Shown here in pieces: positions 46,182 to 54,465 of a stretch of DNA of 64,000 nt. Position 1 is the stretch's first letter. Every line of letters starts with the position of its first letter. The notes below the pieces were generated by a model. That model was given only the letters and a program-made list of their open reading frames with translations. It had not been told where the DNA came from and did not search any database. The position numbers and the translations under genes were made by a program. The stretch comes from JAJFJD01 sp965228695 (GTDB taxonomy: Bacteria > Pseudomonadota > Alphaproteobacteria > UBA8366), in NCBI GenBank assembly GCA_965228695.1, contig CBDDIB010000002.1:558001-622000 (forward strand). Reading direction: 5' to 3'.

Positions 46182-46466
46182 TCAGGCCGGGTCCAGCCAG
46201 TTCTCGTAAAAGTCGACGACGGTCGTGTCCTTCGGCCCGCCCGCATAATCGGACCAGAGATCGGACTGCCGGAAGATCACGCGATATAGCGGCAGCCGCT
46301 CGGCATCGGTGATCCCGTAGGCGAGTTGTTCGGGATTCCGATAGCTGCCGGCGATCGACTGCACCTCGCCGACCTTGCCGCGCGTGAAATACGGCGCCCG
46401 CACATGGCCCGGCGGATAGGCCCGCCGGACGCGCACGCGGTCGCCAATCGAGAAACGCTCGCTCAT
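46182..46466 (-). CDS. Nitrile hydratase beta subunit, C-terminal half as a separate gene
   Basis: This 94-residue protein equals the SH3-like C-terminal domain of nitrile hydratase beta (or thiocyanate hydrolase alpha): FSIGDRVRVRRAYPPGHVRAP and YFTRGKVGEVQSIAGSY, ending LWSDYAGG and VDFYENWLDPA. It has its own ATG with GGAGG and overlaps the preceding gene by ATGA, so it is a genuine separate subunit and not a broken end. It follows by 11 bases into the metal subunit gene. Confidence 0.9.
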   Translation of the reverse strand: MSERFSIGDRVRVRRAYPPGHVRAPYFTRGKVGEVQSIAGSYRNPEQLAYGITDAERLPLYRVIFRQSDLWSDYAGGPKDTTVVDFYENWLDPA

Positions 46467-46786
46467 GACTTGCGCGCCTCCGTCCAGCGTTCTTCGACCT
46501 CGGCCATCTTGCGGCCGAGCTCGTCGACGCTGATCACTTTCTTCTGCAGCAGTACATTCGAAATCGCCGCGCACCAGCGCTCGTAATAGCCGAGGTCGTC
46601 ATAGACGCCGGGGCCGAGGTCTTCGATGTTGCGGCGCATCTCATCGGTCCGCAGCAATTCGCGCTGGCCGCAGAGCATGCGGATCGCATCCATCCGCTTC
46701 TCCCACGGCTCGTTCTCATGCCCGTCGGTCGGGACCGGGCCGGCATCCTGCCCGCCCATGTCATGTACGCGTCTTGGTCCGGTCAT
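46463..46786 (-). CDS. Nitrile hydratase beta subunit, N-terminal half as a separate gene
   Basis: This 107-residue protein begins TGPRRVHDMGGQDAGPVP, then EPWEKRMDAIRML, LGYYERWCAAISNVLL and VISVDELGRKM, all matching the N-terminal helical domain of nitrile hydratase beta (thiocyanate hydrolase beta). Cobalt-enzyme activators of the P14K kind share this fold, so an added maturation role is possible. It heads the three-gene set, 61 bases after the GST gene, with a GGAGA ribosome site. Confidence 0.87.
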   Translation of the reverse strand: MTGPRRVHDMGGQDAGPVPTDGHENEPWEKRMDAIRMLCGQRELLRTDEMRRNIEDLGPGVYDDLGYYERWCAAISNVLLQKKVISVDELGRKMAEVEERWTEARKS

Positions 46787-46847
46787 ATAGGAAATCTCCG
46801 CTTGATCCGCTCCAGTATGGAGCGGCCCGCTGGCCCAGGCAACCCGC

Positions 46848-47471
46848 CTAAACCAGGGGATTCATGCAATGTTCGCGATAGGCCGGGCGGTCCTGCAAGC
46901 GCGCGTACCAAGCCTCCAGATGCGGCGTCGCCGGTCGGTCGTCGACCAGCGAGAACCAGCGGAAGGCATGGACGCCGACCGGCATGTCGCCGAGGGTGAA
47001 ATCGTTCCCGGCGACGAAGTCGGTCTTGGCGAGCTGCTTGTCGAGAATGCCCCAGACCTTATGTCCGAGCTTGATCGCCGCCTCGATGGCGGCCATGTCG
47101 CGGTCTGCCTCGGGCGTCCGCACAAGGCCCCAGAAGATCGGCGTGATCTGCGGTCCGACGGCCGACAGTTGCCAGTCCATCCATTTGTCGGCGGCGGCCC
47201 GCGCCTGCAGGTCGTCGGGCCAGATCGAGCCGCCGGGGGCGTATTTCGCGGCGAGATAGCGCATGATCGCGTTCGATTCCCACAGGGTCAGGCCATCGTC
47301 CTCGATGGTCGGCACCAGACCGTTCGGGTTCTTCTCGAGATAGTCCGGCTGATCATTGCCGCCGAACGGCCCGCCGACATCCTCGCGGTCGTATTCAATG
47401 CCGAGTTCGCCGCATAGCCACAGCACTTCCATGACATTGGACGAGGTCTTGCGCCCCAAAATTTTCAACAT
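46848..47471 (-). CDS. Glutathione S-transferase family protein
   Basis: This 207-residue protein has a thioredoxin-like N-terminal domain with SSNVMEVLWLCGELG (catalytic Ser/Asn region) and NPNGLVPTIEDDG plus LWESNAIMRYLA for glutathione, and an all-helical C-terminal domain containing FTLGDMPVGVHAFRW. It probably conjugates or reduces small electrophiles. It lies between the Ldh-type gene and the nitrile-hydratase-like set, all leftward. Confidence 0.9.
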   Translation of the reverse strand: MLKILGRKTSSNVMEVLWLCGELGIEYDREDVGGPFGGNDQPDYLEKNPNGLVPTIEDDGLTLWESNAIMRYLAAKYAPGGSIWPDDLQARAAADKWMDWQLSAVGPQITPIFWGLVRTPEADRDMAAIEAAIKLGHKVWGILDKQLAKTDFVAGNDFTLGDMPVGVHAFRWFSLVDDRPATPHLEAWYARLQDRPAYREHCMNPLV

Positions 47472-47516
47472 GCTTTGCTCCCTTCGATTGCTCGCAAATT
47501 CGGTCCGTCGATTTCG

Positions 47517-48587
47517 TCAAGCGGCCATGCCGGCGACGTCGCTGCGCGACAGGCCGACCGATTCGGCGGCCGACAGGATTTCCTGCCAGGTCGCATCGTC
47601 GATCGGGACGCCGTTGGCTTCGCGTTCCGCCCGGGTCGCGCGTTCCGGATCGCCGGGGACCAACACCGGCTCGTCCGGATTCTGCGGCGGCGACGCCTTC
47701 ACATGCGCGATCGTGGCATCGACCTCGGATTTATAGAACTCGTCGTCGACCATGCGGCGCGGATCGAAGATGATCGCCAGCATGCCGTTCAGGATCGTGT
47801 CGTCCTTACGCTGGGTCTCCGCCCGCATCGTCTGTCCGCCGCTCAACACACCGGCCAGCATTTCGGCCATCAGCGCCATGCCGTAGCCCTTGTGTTCGCC
47901 GAAGGGCAGCGCCGCGCCGAAGGGCGGGGTGTACATCACGTTGGGATCGGTGGTCGGCCGCCCGTCCGCATCGATCAAGGCGCCTTCCTGCATCTGTTCG
48001 CCCTTGTTCTTGGCGACCCGCACCTTGCCCATCGCGACCACGCTGGTCGCCATGTCGAGCAATGTGGTGGGGTTGTTGTCGGTCGCCGGCAGGATGCAGG
48101 TGTAGGGGTTGGTGGCGTAGCGCGCGTCGCCGCCCCGGAAGGGGGCGACCAACGGTTTATGGCCTATCACGTTGACATAATGCATCGAGATCATGCCGGC
48201 CTCGGCGGCTTGCTCGGCCCAGGCGCCGATCCGGCAGAGATGGAAACTGTTGCGCAGGGTCAGGATACAAACGCCGTGTTCGCGCGCGCGCTCGATTCCG
48301 AGCGCCATGGCCTCACCGCCGATGACCTGGCCATAACCGGTCTGGCCGTCGAGCACGAGGATCGTCCCCTCGTCCTTCACCACCTTGACATGCTGGTTCA
48401 TCGCCAACTGGCCGGTCAGCGCGCAGGAAATGTAGCGCGGCAGCATGCCGACGCCGTGACTGTCATGCCCGGTCAGATTGGCATAGACGAGATTATCCGC
48501 CACCAGCGCCGGCTCGTCGCCGGTGCTGCCCGCGGCCGTGCAGATCGCGCGCACGACGGCGCGAAGTTTGTCGTGCTGAATCAGCAT
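47517..48587 (-). CDS. Ldh-family (malate/L-lactate/ureidoglycolate) dehydrogenase
   Basis: This 356-residue protein belongs to the LDH2/MDG family, unrelated to classical lactate dehydrogenase. Visible motifs are NLTGHDSHGVGMLPRY near the start, with catalytic His, NSFHLCRIGAWAEQA, and GEHKGYGMALMAEMLAGVLSG. It oxidises a 2-hydroxy acid with NAD(P). The ATG after GAGGAAGGAAG was chosen; the frame is open 45 residues further. The substrate is uncertain. Confidence 0.88.
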   Translation of the reverse strand: MLIQHDKLRAVVRAICTAAGSTGDEPALVADNLVYANLTGHDSHGVGMLPRYISCALTGQLAMNQHVKVVKDEGTILVLDGQTGYGQVIGGEAMALGIERAREHGVCILTLRNSFHLCRIGAWAEQAAEAGMISMHYVNVIGHKPLVAPFRGGDARYATNPYTCILPATDNNPTTLLDMATSVVAMGKVRVAKNKGEQMQEGALIDADGRPTTDPNVMYTPPFGAALPFGEHKGYGMALMAEMLAGVLSGGQTMRAETQRKDDTILNGMLAIIFDPRRMVDDEFYKSEVDATIAHVKASPPQNPDEPVLVPGDPERATRAEREANGVPIDDATWQEILSAAESVGLSRSDVAGMAA

Positions 48588-48657
48588 GATGCTTCCTTCC
48601 TCACAGGGCGTCCCGCTTGCCGCGGGGTTCTTGGTCTTGGCGATATCCGAAAATGCG

Positions 48658-51447
48658 TCAGTGGGCCTGATCCCAGTTATCGCCGATCCCGGCATCCACG
48701 ACCAGCGGCACGTCGAGGGCAACCGCCGGTTCCGCAGCCCCGCCCATCACGTCCTTCACCACGGCGACGGTATCGTCGATCTGGTCTTCCGGCACTTCGA
48801 AGATCAATTCGTCATGCACCTGCAGCAACATGTCGGCCTCGAGCTTCTTCGAGTCGAGCGCCGCCGCGACCCGGATCATCGCCCGCTTGATGATGTCCGC
48901 CGCCGTCCCCTGGATCGGCGCGTTGATCGCCTGCCGCTCGGCGTAGTTCCGGCGCATCGGATTCTTGTCGACGATGCCCGGCAGATGGATGCGGCGGCCG
49001 AACAGCGTGGTCACCATGCCGGTCTGGCGGCATTCCTCGCGGGCGCGTTCCATATAGTCCTTGATACCGGGATAACGCTCGAAATAGGTCTCGATATAAT
49101 CGCGCGCCTCCTTCTGCGCGATGCCGAGCTGGCGCGCCAGCCCGAAGGCGCTGATGCCGTAGATGATACCGAAATTGATCGCCTTGGCCTGACGCCGGAC
49201 CAGCGGGTCCATCCCCTCCATCGGCACGTCGAAGACCTGCGACGCGGTCAGCGCGTGGATGTCGGCCCCGTCCCGAAAGGCGTCGACCAGCGACTGAATC
49301 CCCGCCATATGCGCCAGCACCCGCAGCTCGATCTGGCTGTAGTCGAAGGACACCAGTTTGCAGCCGTCGGCCGCGATGAACGCCTGCCGGATCTTGCGCC
49401 CCGCCTCGCTGCGCACCGGGATGTTCTGCAGGTTGGGGTCGGTGGAGGCGAGCCGACCGGTCTGCGCCCCGGCCATCGCATAGGAGGTGTGGATACGCTT
49501 GGTCTCCGGATTGATCTCCTCGACCAGCTTATCCGTATAAGTGCTTTTCAACTTGGAAATTTGCCGCCAGTCGAGCACCCGTTTCGGCAAATCGTGTCCC
49601 GCGGCGGCCAGGCCTTCCAGCACGTCCTGGTCGGTCTTGTACGCGCCGGTCTTGGTCTTCTTCGCGCCCGGCAGACCCATCTTATCAAATAGTATTTCGC
49701 CGAGCTGTTTCGGCGAGCCGATGTTGAAGTCCTCGCCCGCCAAGGTGCGGATTTCGTCCTCCAGCGCGGCCATGCGCTGCGCGAAATCGCGGCTCAACCC
49801 GCGCAGGATCTCGGGATCGACCAGCACGCCCTTGCGTTCGAGCGTGGCCAAAACCGAGATCAACGGCCGCTCGATCGTTTCGTAGACGGTGGCCATATGC
49901 TCGGTGACGAGCCGCGGTTTCAGCGTCTTGTGCAGCCGAAGCGTGATATCCGCATCCTCCGCCGCGTAGCCGCAGGCCTTCTCGAGCGGCACATAGTCGA
50001 AGGTCACCTGCGACTTGCCGCTGCCGACCACGTCCTTGTACTTCACCGTCGTCATGCCGAGATGGCGGTCGGCCAATTCGTCCATGCCATGCTTGTTCGC
50101 GCCGCCGTCCAGCACGAAGGACAGCAGCATCGTGTCGTCGACCGGCGTCACCTCGACCCCATGCTGGGCGAGGATCAGCGCGTCGTATTTGATGTTTTGC
50201 CCGATCTTCAGGACCGAGGGGTCCTCGAGCAGCGGTTTCAGCAGGTCGACCGCCCGCTTCAGGCGAATTTGTTCCGGCGCGCCGTTCTCCGATTCCGCAT
50301 CGCCGCCGCCGGCCAGATCGAGCGCGCCCTGCCCGTTCGGACTGCGGTGGGCGACCGGGATGTAGCACGCCTTGCCCGGCGTCACCGCGAGCGAAATGCC
50401 GACCAGTTCAGCCACGGCCGCGTTCAACGACGTCGTCTCGGTGTCGACCGCGACGAACCCGGCGTCGGTCGCCATCTCGATCCAGGCCGTCAACGCCTTC
50501 TCGTCCTGCACCAACTCGTACTCGACCTCGTCCGGCGGCGTGTCCGCCTCGTCGGCGGACTCGATGCCGAGGCTGCTTTCGACCCGCGATACGATCGACT
50601 TGAAGCCCTGCTCCTGCAGGAAAGGAATCAGCGTGTCGGGATCCGGTTCGATCCGGCAGAAGCTGTCGAGCCCGGCCTCGACCGGAACGTCGTCGCGCAG
50701 CTGCACCAACTGGCGGGAAATCCGCGCCAGTTCGGCATTCTCGATCAAATTCTGCCGCCGTTTCGGCTGCTTGATCTCCTCGGCCCGGTCAAGCAGTGAG
50801 TCGAGATCGCCGTATTCGGTCAGCAGCTGCGCCGCCGTCTTCACGCCGATGCCCGGCACGCCCGGCACGTTGTCGCTGGAATCACCGGCCAATGCCTGCA
50901 CCTCGACCACCTTCTCGGGCCCGAGGCCGAATTTCTCGACCACCTCGTCATGGCCGATTACCTTGTTCTTCATGGCGTCGAACATGGAAACGTTGTCGGT
51001 GACCAACTGCATCAGGTCCTTGTCCGACGACACGATGGTGACCGTGGCGCCCGCTTCGGTCGCCTGCTTGGCATAGGTTGCGATGATGTCGTCGGCCTCG
51101 TACCCCGGCATCTCGATCGCCGGGACGTTGAACGCCGAAACCGTGGCCTTCACCAAGTCGAATTGCGGCACCAGTTCTTCCGGCGGCGGCGGGCGGTTCG
51201 CCTTGTAGTCGGCATAGATATCGTTGCGGAAGGTCGTGCGCGCCGCGTCGAAAATGACCGCGAGGCAGTCCGCATCGGTATCGGTCAGGATCTTCATCAG
51301 CATCTGCGTGAAGCCGTAGACCGCGTTCACGGGCGTCCCGTCGGGGCGGGTCAGCGGGCGCACCGCATGGAAGGCGCGGAAGATGAAGCCCGATCCGTCG
51401 ATCAGGTAGACATGCTGGGGCGCGGACGTCTCGGTTGACTTTGGCAT
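48658..51447 (-). CDS. polA: DNA polymerase I
   Basis: This 929-residue enzyme has all three domains: 5'-3' nuclease (about 1-290, YLIDGSGFIFRAFHA), 3'-5' exonuclease (about 320-510) with intact catalytic VAVDTETTSLN and YAAEDADITLRLH, and the polymerase with LVSFDYSQIELRVLAHM and VHDELIFEVP. It fills gaps in repair and removes Okazaki primers. The intact DTET motif shows that proofreading is kept. It is divergent from the VOC gene. Confidence 0.97.
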   Translation of the reverse strand: MPKSTETSAPQHVYLIDGSGFIFRAFHAVRPLTRPDGTPVNAVYGFTQMLMKILTDTDADCLAVIFDAARTTFRNDIYADYKANRPPPPEELVPQFDLVKATVSAFNVPAIEMPGYEADDIIATYAKQATEAGATVTIVSSDKDLMQLVTDNVSMFDAMKNKVIGHDEVVEKFGLGPEKVVEVQALAGDSSDNVPGVPGIGVKTAAQLLTEYGDLDSLLDRAEEIKQPKRRQNLIENAELARISRQLVQLRDDVPVEAGLDSFCRIEPDPDTLIPFLQEQGFKSIVSRVESSLGIESADEADTPPDEVEYELVQDEKALTAWIEMATDAGFVAVDTETTSLNAAVAELVGISLAVTPGKACYIPVAHRSPNGQGALDLAGGGDAESENGAPEQIRLKRAVDLLKPLLEDPSVLKIGQNIKYDALILAQHGVEVTPVDDTMLLSFVLDGGANKHGMDELADRHLGMTTVKYKDVVGSGKSQVTFDYVPLEKACGYAAEDADITLRLHKTLKPRLVTEHMATVYETIERPLISVLATLERKGVLVDPEILRGLSRDFAQRMAALEDEIRTLAGEDFNIGSPKQLGEILFDKMGLPGAKKTKTGAYKTDQDVLEGLAAAGHDLPKRVLDWRQISKLKSTYTDKLVEEINPETKRIHTSYAMAGAQTGRLASTDPNLQNIPVRSEAGRKIRQAFIAADGCKLVSFDYSQIELRVLAHMAGIQSLVDAFRDGADIHALTASQVFDVPMEGMDPLVRRQAKAINFGIIYGISAFGLARQLGIAQKEARDYIETYFERYPGIKDYMERAREECRQTGMVTTLFGRRIHLPGIVDKNPMRRNYAERQAINAPIQGTAADIIKRAMIRVAAALDSKKLEADMLLQVHDELIFEVPEDQIDDTVAVVKDVMGGAAEPAVALDVPLVVDAGIGDNWDQAH

Positions 51448-51565
51448 GCGGACTCACACAAGAAAGGATGAAGCAATCAGGATGCCGGATCGCATCCCGG
51501 GCGGCAAGACATCCCGTCGCGCGGCGAGTCGAATCCGCTGACACTCACCATAGGAACCAAACCTT

Positions 51566-51595
51566 ATGACCATCACCGAAATGATCCCGTTATGA
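51566..51595 (+). CDS. Nine-codon leader frame overlapping the VOC start
   Basis: The frame ATG to TGA encodes MTITEMIPL, the same peptide as the first nine residues of the following gene. Its stop overlaps the next start as ATGA. It arose from the tandem duplication. Whether it is translated is not known; if it is, ribosomes would have to re-start at 51592 to make the VOC protein. Confidence 0.35.
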   Translation: MTITEMIPL

Positions 51596-51617
51596 CCATC
51601 ACCGAAATGATCCCGTT
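51566..51617 (+). repeat. Perfect 26-base tandem duplication spanning the VOC start codon
   Basis: The 26 bases 51566-51591 (ATGACCATCACCGAAATGAT and so on to CCGTT) are repeated exactly at 51592-51617. The second copy is the start of the VOC gene. Because 26 is not a multiple of three, the first copy forms a nine-codon frame, MTITEMIPL, whose TGA (51593-51595) overlaps the second ATG. The only ribosome-site-like sequence (TAGGAACC) lies before the first copy. Confidence 0.95.
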
Positions 51618-51984
51618 GCTCAACGTCGAGGATGCGGACCGCAGCATCGCCTTCTATCGCGACGCGCTGGGCTTCGAGGTGGTGCAGACATTCGAGGCGG
51701 CGGGCGCCACGGTCTGGGCCATGCTCATGAGCGACGACATCAAATTGATGATCAACCGGCCGGATCACGCCGACAGCAAGGCGCGCAGAGGCGCGGCCAG
51801 TTATGGCGACGTGGTGCTGTACTGCCATGTCGAGTCGGCGCGCGACCGGCATGCGGACCTCGCGGCGCGTGGCGTCGCGGTCGGCGGCGTCACGACCGAA
51901 GCCTACGGTATGGAAGAGTTCCTGCTGCGCGACCCCGACGGCTATGAAATCGCCATCGGCAGCCGGCTGACGCAGCTCGCCTGA
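51592..51984 (+). CDS. VOC (glyoxalase/bleomycin-resistance fold) protein
   Basis: This 130-residue protein has two beta-alpha-beta-beta-beta units. The first includes IPLLNVEDADRSIAFYRDALGFEVV, the second DVVLYCHVESARDRHADLAARG and FLLRDPDGYEIAIG with the metal-binding Glu near the end. Family members bind a metal or small hydrophobic ligand and act in resistance, detoxification or isomerisation. The function here is open. Its start region is duplicated in tandem. Confidence 0.85.
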   Translation: MTITEMIPLLNVEDADRSIAFYRDALGFEVVQTFEAAGATVWAMLMSDDIKLMINRPDHADSKARRGAASYGDVVLYCHVESARDRHADLAARGVAVGGVTTEAYGMEEFLLRDPDGYEIAIGSRLTQLA

Positions 51985-51989
51985 ACGGC

Positions 51990-52169
51990 CTAATGCGCGG
52001 CGGCTGCTTTCGCGCCCTTCTTCAGGACGAAGCGGCGGCCGCAATAGGGGCAGTCGATCTCTTTCTTCTCGCCCATGTTGAGAAAGACACGGGGGTGACC
52101 CAGTGCCCCACCGCCGCCGTCGCAGTCCACCTGCGGGCTATCGACCTCGACCGTTTCTACCGGTTCCAT
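51990..52169 (-). CDS. CHCC zinc-finger protein (NDUFS6/Ssl-type)
   Basis: This 59-residue protein has the pattern Cys-x(n)-His-x(n)-Cys-x2-Cys: VDCDGG, ALGHPRVFLNM, and IDCPYCGRRFVLK. This is the zf-CHCC (PF10276) domain found alone in alphaproteobacteria and in the NDUFS6 subunit of complex I. The C-terminus is Lys/Ala-rich. The ATG at 52169 excludes 12 unlike residues. It is convergent with the VOC gene, ending five bases away. Confidence 0.85.
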   Translation of the reverse strand: MEPVETVEVDSPQVDCDGGGGALGHPRVFLNMGEKKEIDCPYCGRRFVLKKGAKAAAAH

Positions 52170-52305
52170 GGCAGCGCGCCCTCCTTGCGCAAATGTGATA
52201 GGCATTTCCGCCGCCGGGCGTTGATTGACCCGCCGGCCCGGCGGATGATACCGAAAGCATCGTTTCGTTCAACCATTCACATCGCGACAGGATCGATCCG
52301 CCGAC

Positions 52306-53316
52306 ATGGCTCAGCCCGCCGCCGATTTGCCGGTTCCCGACAACGCCATCGAGGTGCGCGGCCTGACGAAGATCTACGGCGGCCGCAAGGCGCCTCGATC
52401 GCGGCCGGCCGCCAAACCCGCCTTGAACGATGTCACCCTCGACGTGCCGCAAGGCGCGCTGTTCGCGCTACTGGGCCCCAACGGGGCCGGCAAGTCGACG
52501 CTGATCAACATTCTGGCCGGGCTCGTCATCAAGACGGCCGGCAGCGCCCGGGTTTGGAATATCGATATCGACGCCGACCCGCGCGGCGCGCGCGCCGCGA
52601 TCGGCGTGGTGCCGCAGGAACTCAACATCGATTCCTACTTCACGCCGCGCGAATACATGGAGATGCAGGCGGGGTTGTATGGGGTGCCGGTGCGCGAGCG
52701 CCGGACCATGGAAATCCTGGACATGGTGGGCCTGACCGACAAGGCGGATTCCTATGGCCGCACCCTATCCGGCGGGATGCGGCGGCGGTTGCTGATCGCC
52801 AAGGCGATGGTCCATGACCCGCCGATCCTGGTGCTGGACGAGCCGACCGCGGGCGTCGATATCGCGCTCCGCGAGCAGCTTTGGAACAATGTGCGCGCGC
52901 TGAACAAGCGCGGCGTGACGATCCTGCTGACCACGCATTACCTTGAGGAGGCCGAGGAACTGTGCGACCGCATCGCGATCATCAATCATGGCCGGGTGGT
53001 CGCCTGCGACAGCCGCGACGCGTTGCTGCGCCGGCTCGACAGCAAAGCCATGGACGTGACCGTATCGGCCGCGATCGGCGACATCCCGGACCCGCTGCGG
53101 CGGTATCAGACCGACAGACCCGCGCCGAACCGGCTGCGGATCCAATACCATAGCGGCCGGACGAGCGCCGGCGAGATCCTCGACGCGATCGCCCGCAGCG
53201 GGCTGGACGTGATCGACCTGCGGACGGACGAGGCCGACCTGGCCGCGATATTCCGGCAGCTGACGCGGGACGACGGCGGAACGGCGCGAGGCCGGAAAGA
53301 GGACGAGTACCGATGA
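52306..53316 (+). CDS. ABC-2-type transporter ATPase
   Basis: This 336-residue ATPase has Walker A LLGPNGAGKSTLI, signature LSGGMRRR, Walker B ILVLDEPTAGVD and switch TTHYLEE, all of the CcmA/daunorubicin-type ABC-2 group. The C-terminal ~90 residues follow the DrrA-like pattern. An inserted basic stretch (GRKAPRSRPAAKPA) sits before the first core strand. No permease gene lies next to it; the neighbour is a hydrolase whose start overlaps its stop. Confidence 0.9.
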   Translation: MAQPAADLPVPDNAIEVRGLTKIYGGRKAPRSRPAAKPALNDVTLDVPQGALFALLGPNGAGKSTLINILAGLVIKTAGSARVWNIDIDADPRGARAAIGVVPQELNIDSYFTPREYMEMQAGLYGVPVRERRTMEILDMVGLTDKADSYGRTLSGGMRRRLLIAKAMVHDPPILVLDEPTAGVDIALREQLWNNVRALNKRGVTILLTTHYLEEAEELCDRIAIINHGRVVACDSRDALLRRLDSKAMDVTVSAAIGDIPDPLRRYQTDRPAPNRLRIQYHSGRTSAGEILDAIARSGLDVIDLRTDEADLAAIFRQLTRDDGGTARGRKEDEYR

Positions 53317-54398
53317 CGCGCCGGATGCCGGCGCTGGTATCCGCGATCGCCGCCCTTTTGCTGACGGCCGGCGCCTGTGCGCCCCGCGTCATACCGCCCG
53401 GCGAGTCGATCGCCCCGGCGGCGGTCGACGGCGGCCATCTGCGCATGCCCGACGGCACGCGTCTGCCCTTGCGGGTCTGGAAACCCGACGGAAAGCCGCG
53501 CATGGTGGTGCTCGCGCTGCACGGGTTCAACGACTATTCCAACGCGTTCGACACGCCGGCAAAGACACTCGCCCGCAACGGCGTGATCACCTACGCCTAT
53601 GACCAGCGCGGGTTCGGCGGCGCGCCGCACCGCGGCATCTGGCCCGGCGTCCGCGGCCTGACCGGGGATCTGCGCATCGCCAGCCGCCTGATCAAGGCGC
53701 GGCATCCGGACACACCGCTCGTCCTCCTCGGCGAAAGCATGGGCGCCAGCGTGATCCTGGCGGCGATGGCCGAGGAGAACCCGCCGGCCGCCGACCGTAT
53801 CGTCTTGTCGGCTCCCGCCGTTTGGGGGCGCGCGGTGATGCGCAACTGGCAGCGCGGTCTGTTGTATTTCTTCGCGCACACGATCCGCGCGGTTCAGTTC
53901 ACCGGGCAGGGAATGGGCAAGGTACCGTCGGACAATATCGACATGCTGCGGCGGCTGGGCCGGGACCCTAAGGTCATCAAATGGACGCGGGTGGACGCCG
54001 CCTATGGCTTGGTGAATTTGATGGACGCCGCCCTGGCCGCGGCCCCGGCGCTGCGCGGCGACGTGCTGATCCTGCTGGGCCGGAACGAGGATATCATCCC
54101 CGGCTTCGCGATGACGGCGTTCCGTCAGCGCCTGCCGATGCGGGAATGCGGCATCCGGATCGCGCAATACGACAGCGGGTTCCACATGCTGTTGCGCGAT
54201 CTGAACGCCGACCGGGTGCTCGGCGATATCACCGCTTGGCTCGACAACCCCGAAAGAGCGCTGCCGTCCGGATCGGAACGCCCGCTGACCGTCGCCGAGG
54301 CGACGAACGCGCCCGAAAACGGACTCAAAGAAGGGGATGGCGCAACGGCGCCGCTTGCCGTACATTGCGCCGGTTCGAAACAGGCAAGGCGCCCGTAG
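53313..54398 (+). CDS. Lipoprotein alpha/beta-hydrolase, monoacylglycerol-lipase-like
   Basis: This 361-residue hydrolase starts with a lipoprotein signal (lipobox LTAGAC, Cys22). The fold shows LALHGFNDYSNAF (oxyanion region), VLLGESMGASVI with the nucleophile Ser, GRNEDIIPG with the acid, and SGFHMLLRD with the His, as in monoacylglycerol lipases. It is coupled to the ABC ATPase by an ATGA overlap. Its tail after about 310 is low-complexity and its stop codon TAG is the TAG of the tRNA-Arg D-arm. Confidence 0.85.
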   Translation: MTRRMPALVSAIAALLLTAGACAPRVIPPGESIAPAAVDGGHLRMPDGTRLPLRVWKPDGKPRMVVLALHGFNDYSNAFDTPAKTLARNGVITYAYDQRGFGGAPHRGIWPGVRGLTGDLRIASRLIKARHPDTPLVLLGESMGASVILAAMAEENPPAADRIVLSAPAVWGRAVMRNWQRGLLYFFAHTIRAVQFTGQGMGKVPSDNIDMLRRLGRDPKVIKWTRVDAAYGLVNLMDAALAAAPALRGDVLILLGRNEDIIPGFAMTAFRQRLPMRECGIRIAQYDSGFHMLLRDLNADRVLGDITAWLDNPERALPSGSERPLTVAEATNAPENGLKEGDGATAPLAVHCAGSKQARRP

Positions 54399-54465
54399 CT
54401 CAGCTGGATAGAGCGACGCCCTCCGGAGGCGTAGGTCAGGGGTTCGAATCCTCTCGGGCGCGCCA
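54389..54465 (+). tRNA. tRNA-Arg (CCG)
   Basis: The 77-base tRNA begins GCGCCCG, has D-arm TAGCTCAGCTGGATAGAGC, anticodon stem ACGCC/GGCGT with loop CTCCGGA (anticodon CCG, reading CGG), T-arm GGTTCGAATCC and acceptor partner CGGGCGC, then G-CCA. It overlaps the 3' end of the preceding hydrolase by ten bases. Confidence 0.97.

Noticed and set aside
46182..46786. A frameshifted nitrile hydratase beta gene
   Set aside because: Each half has its own start codon and ribosome site, and they overlap by ATGA, as in known three-subunit relatives, so this is a natural split.
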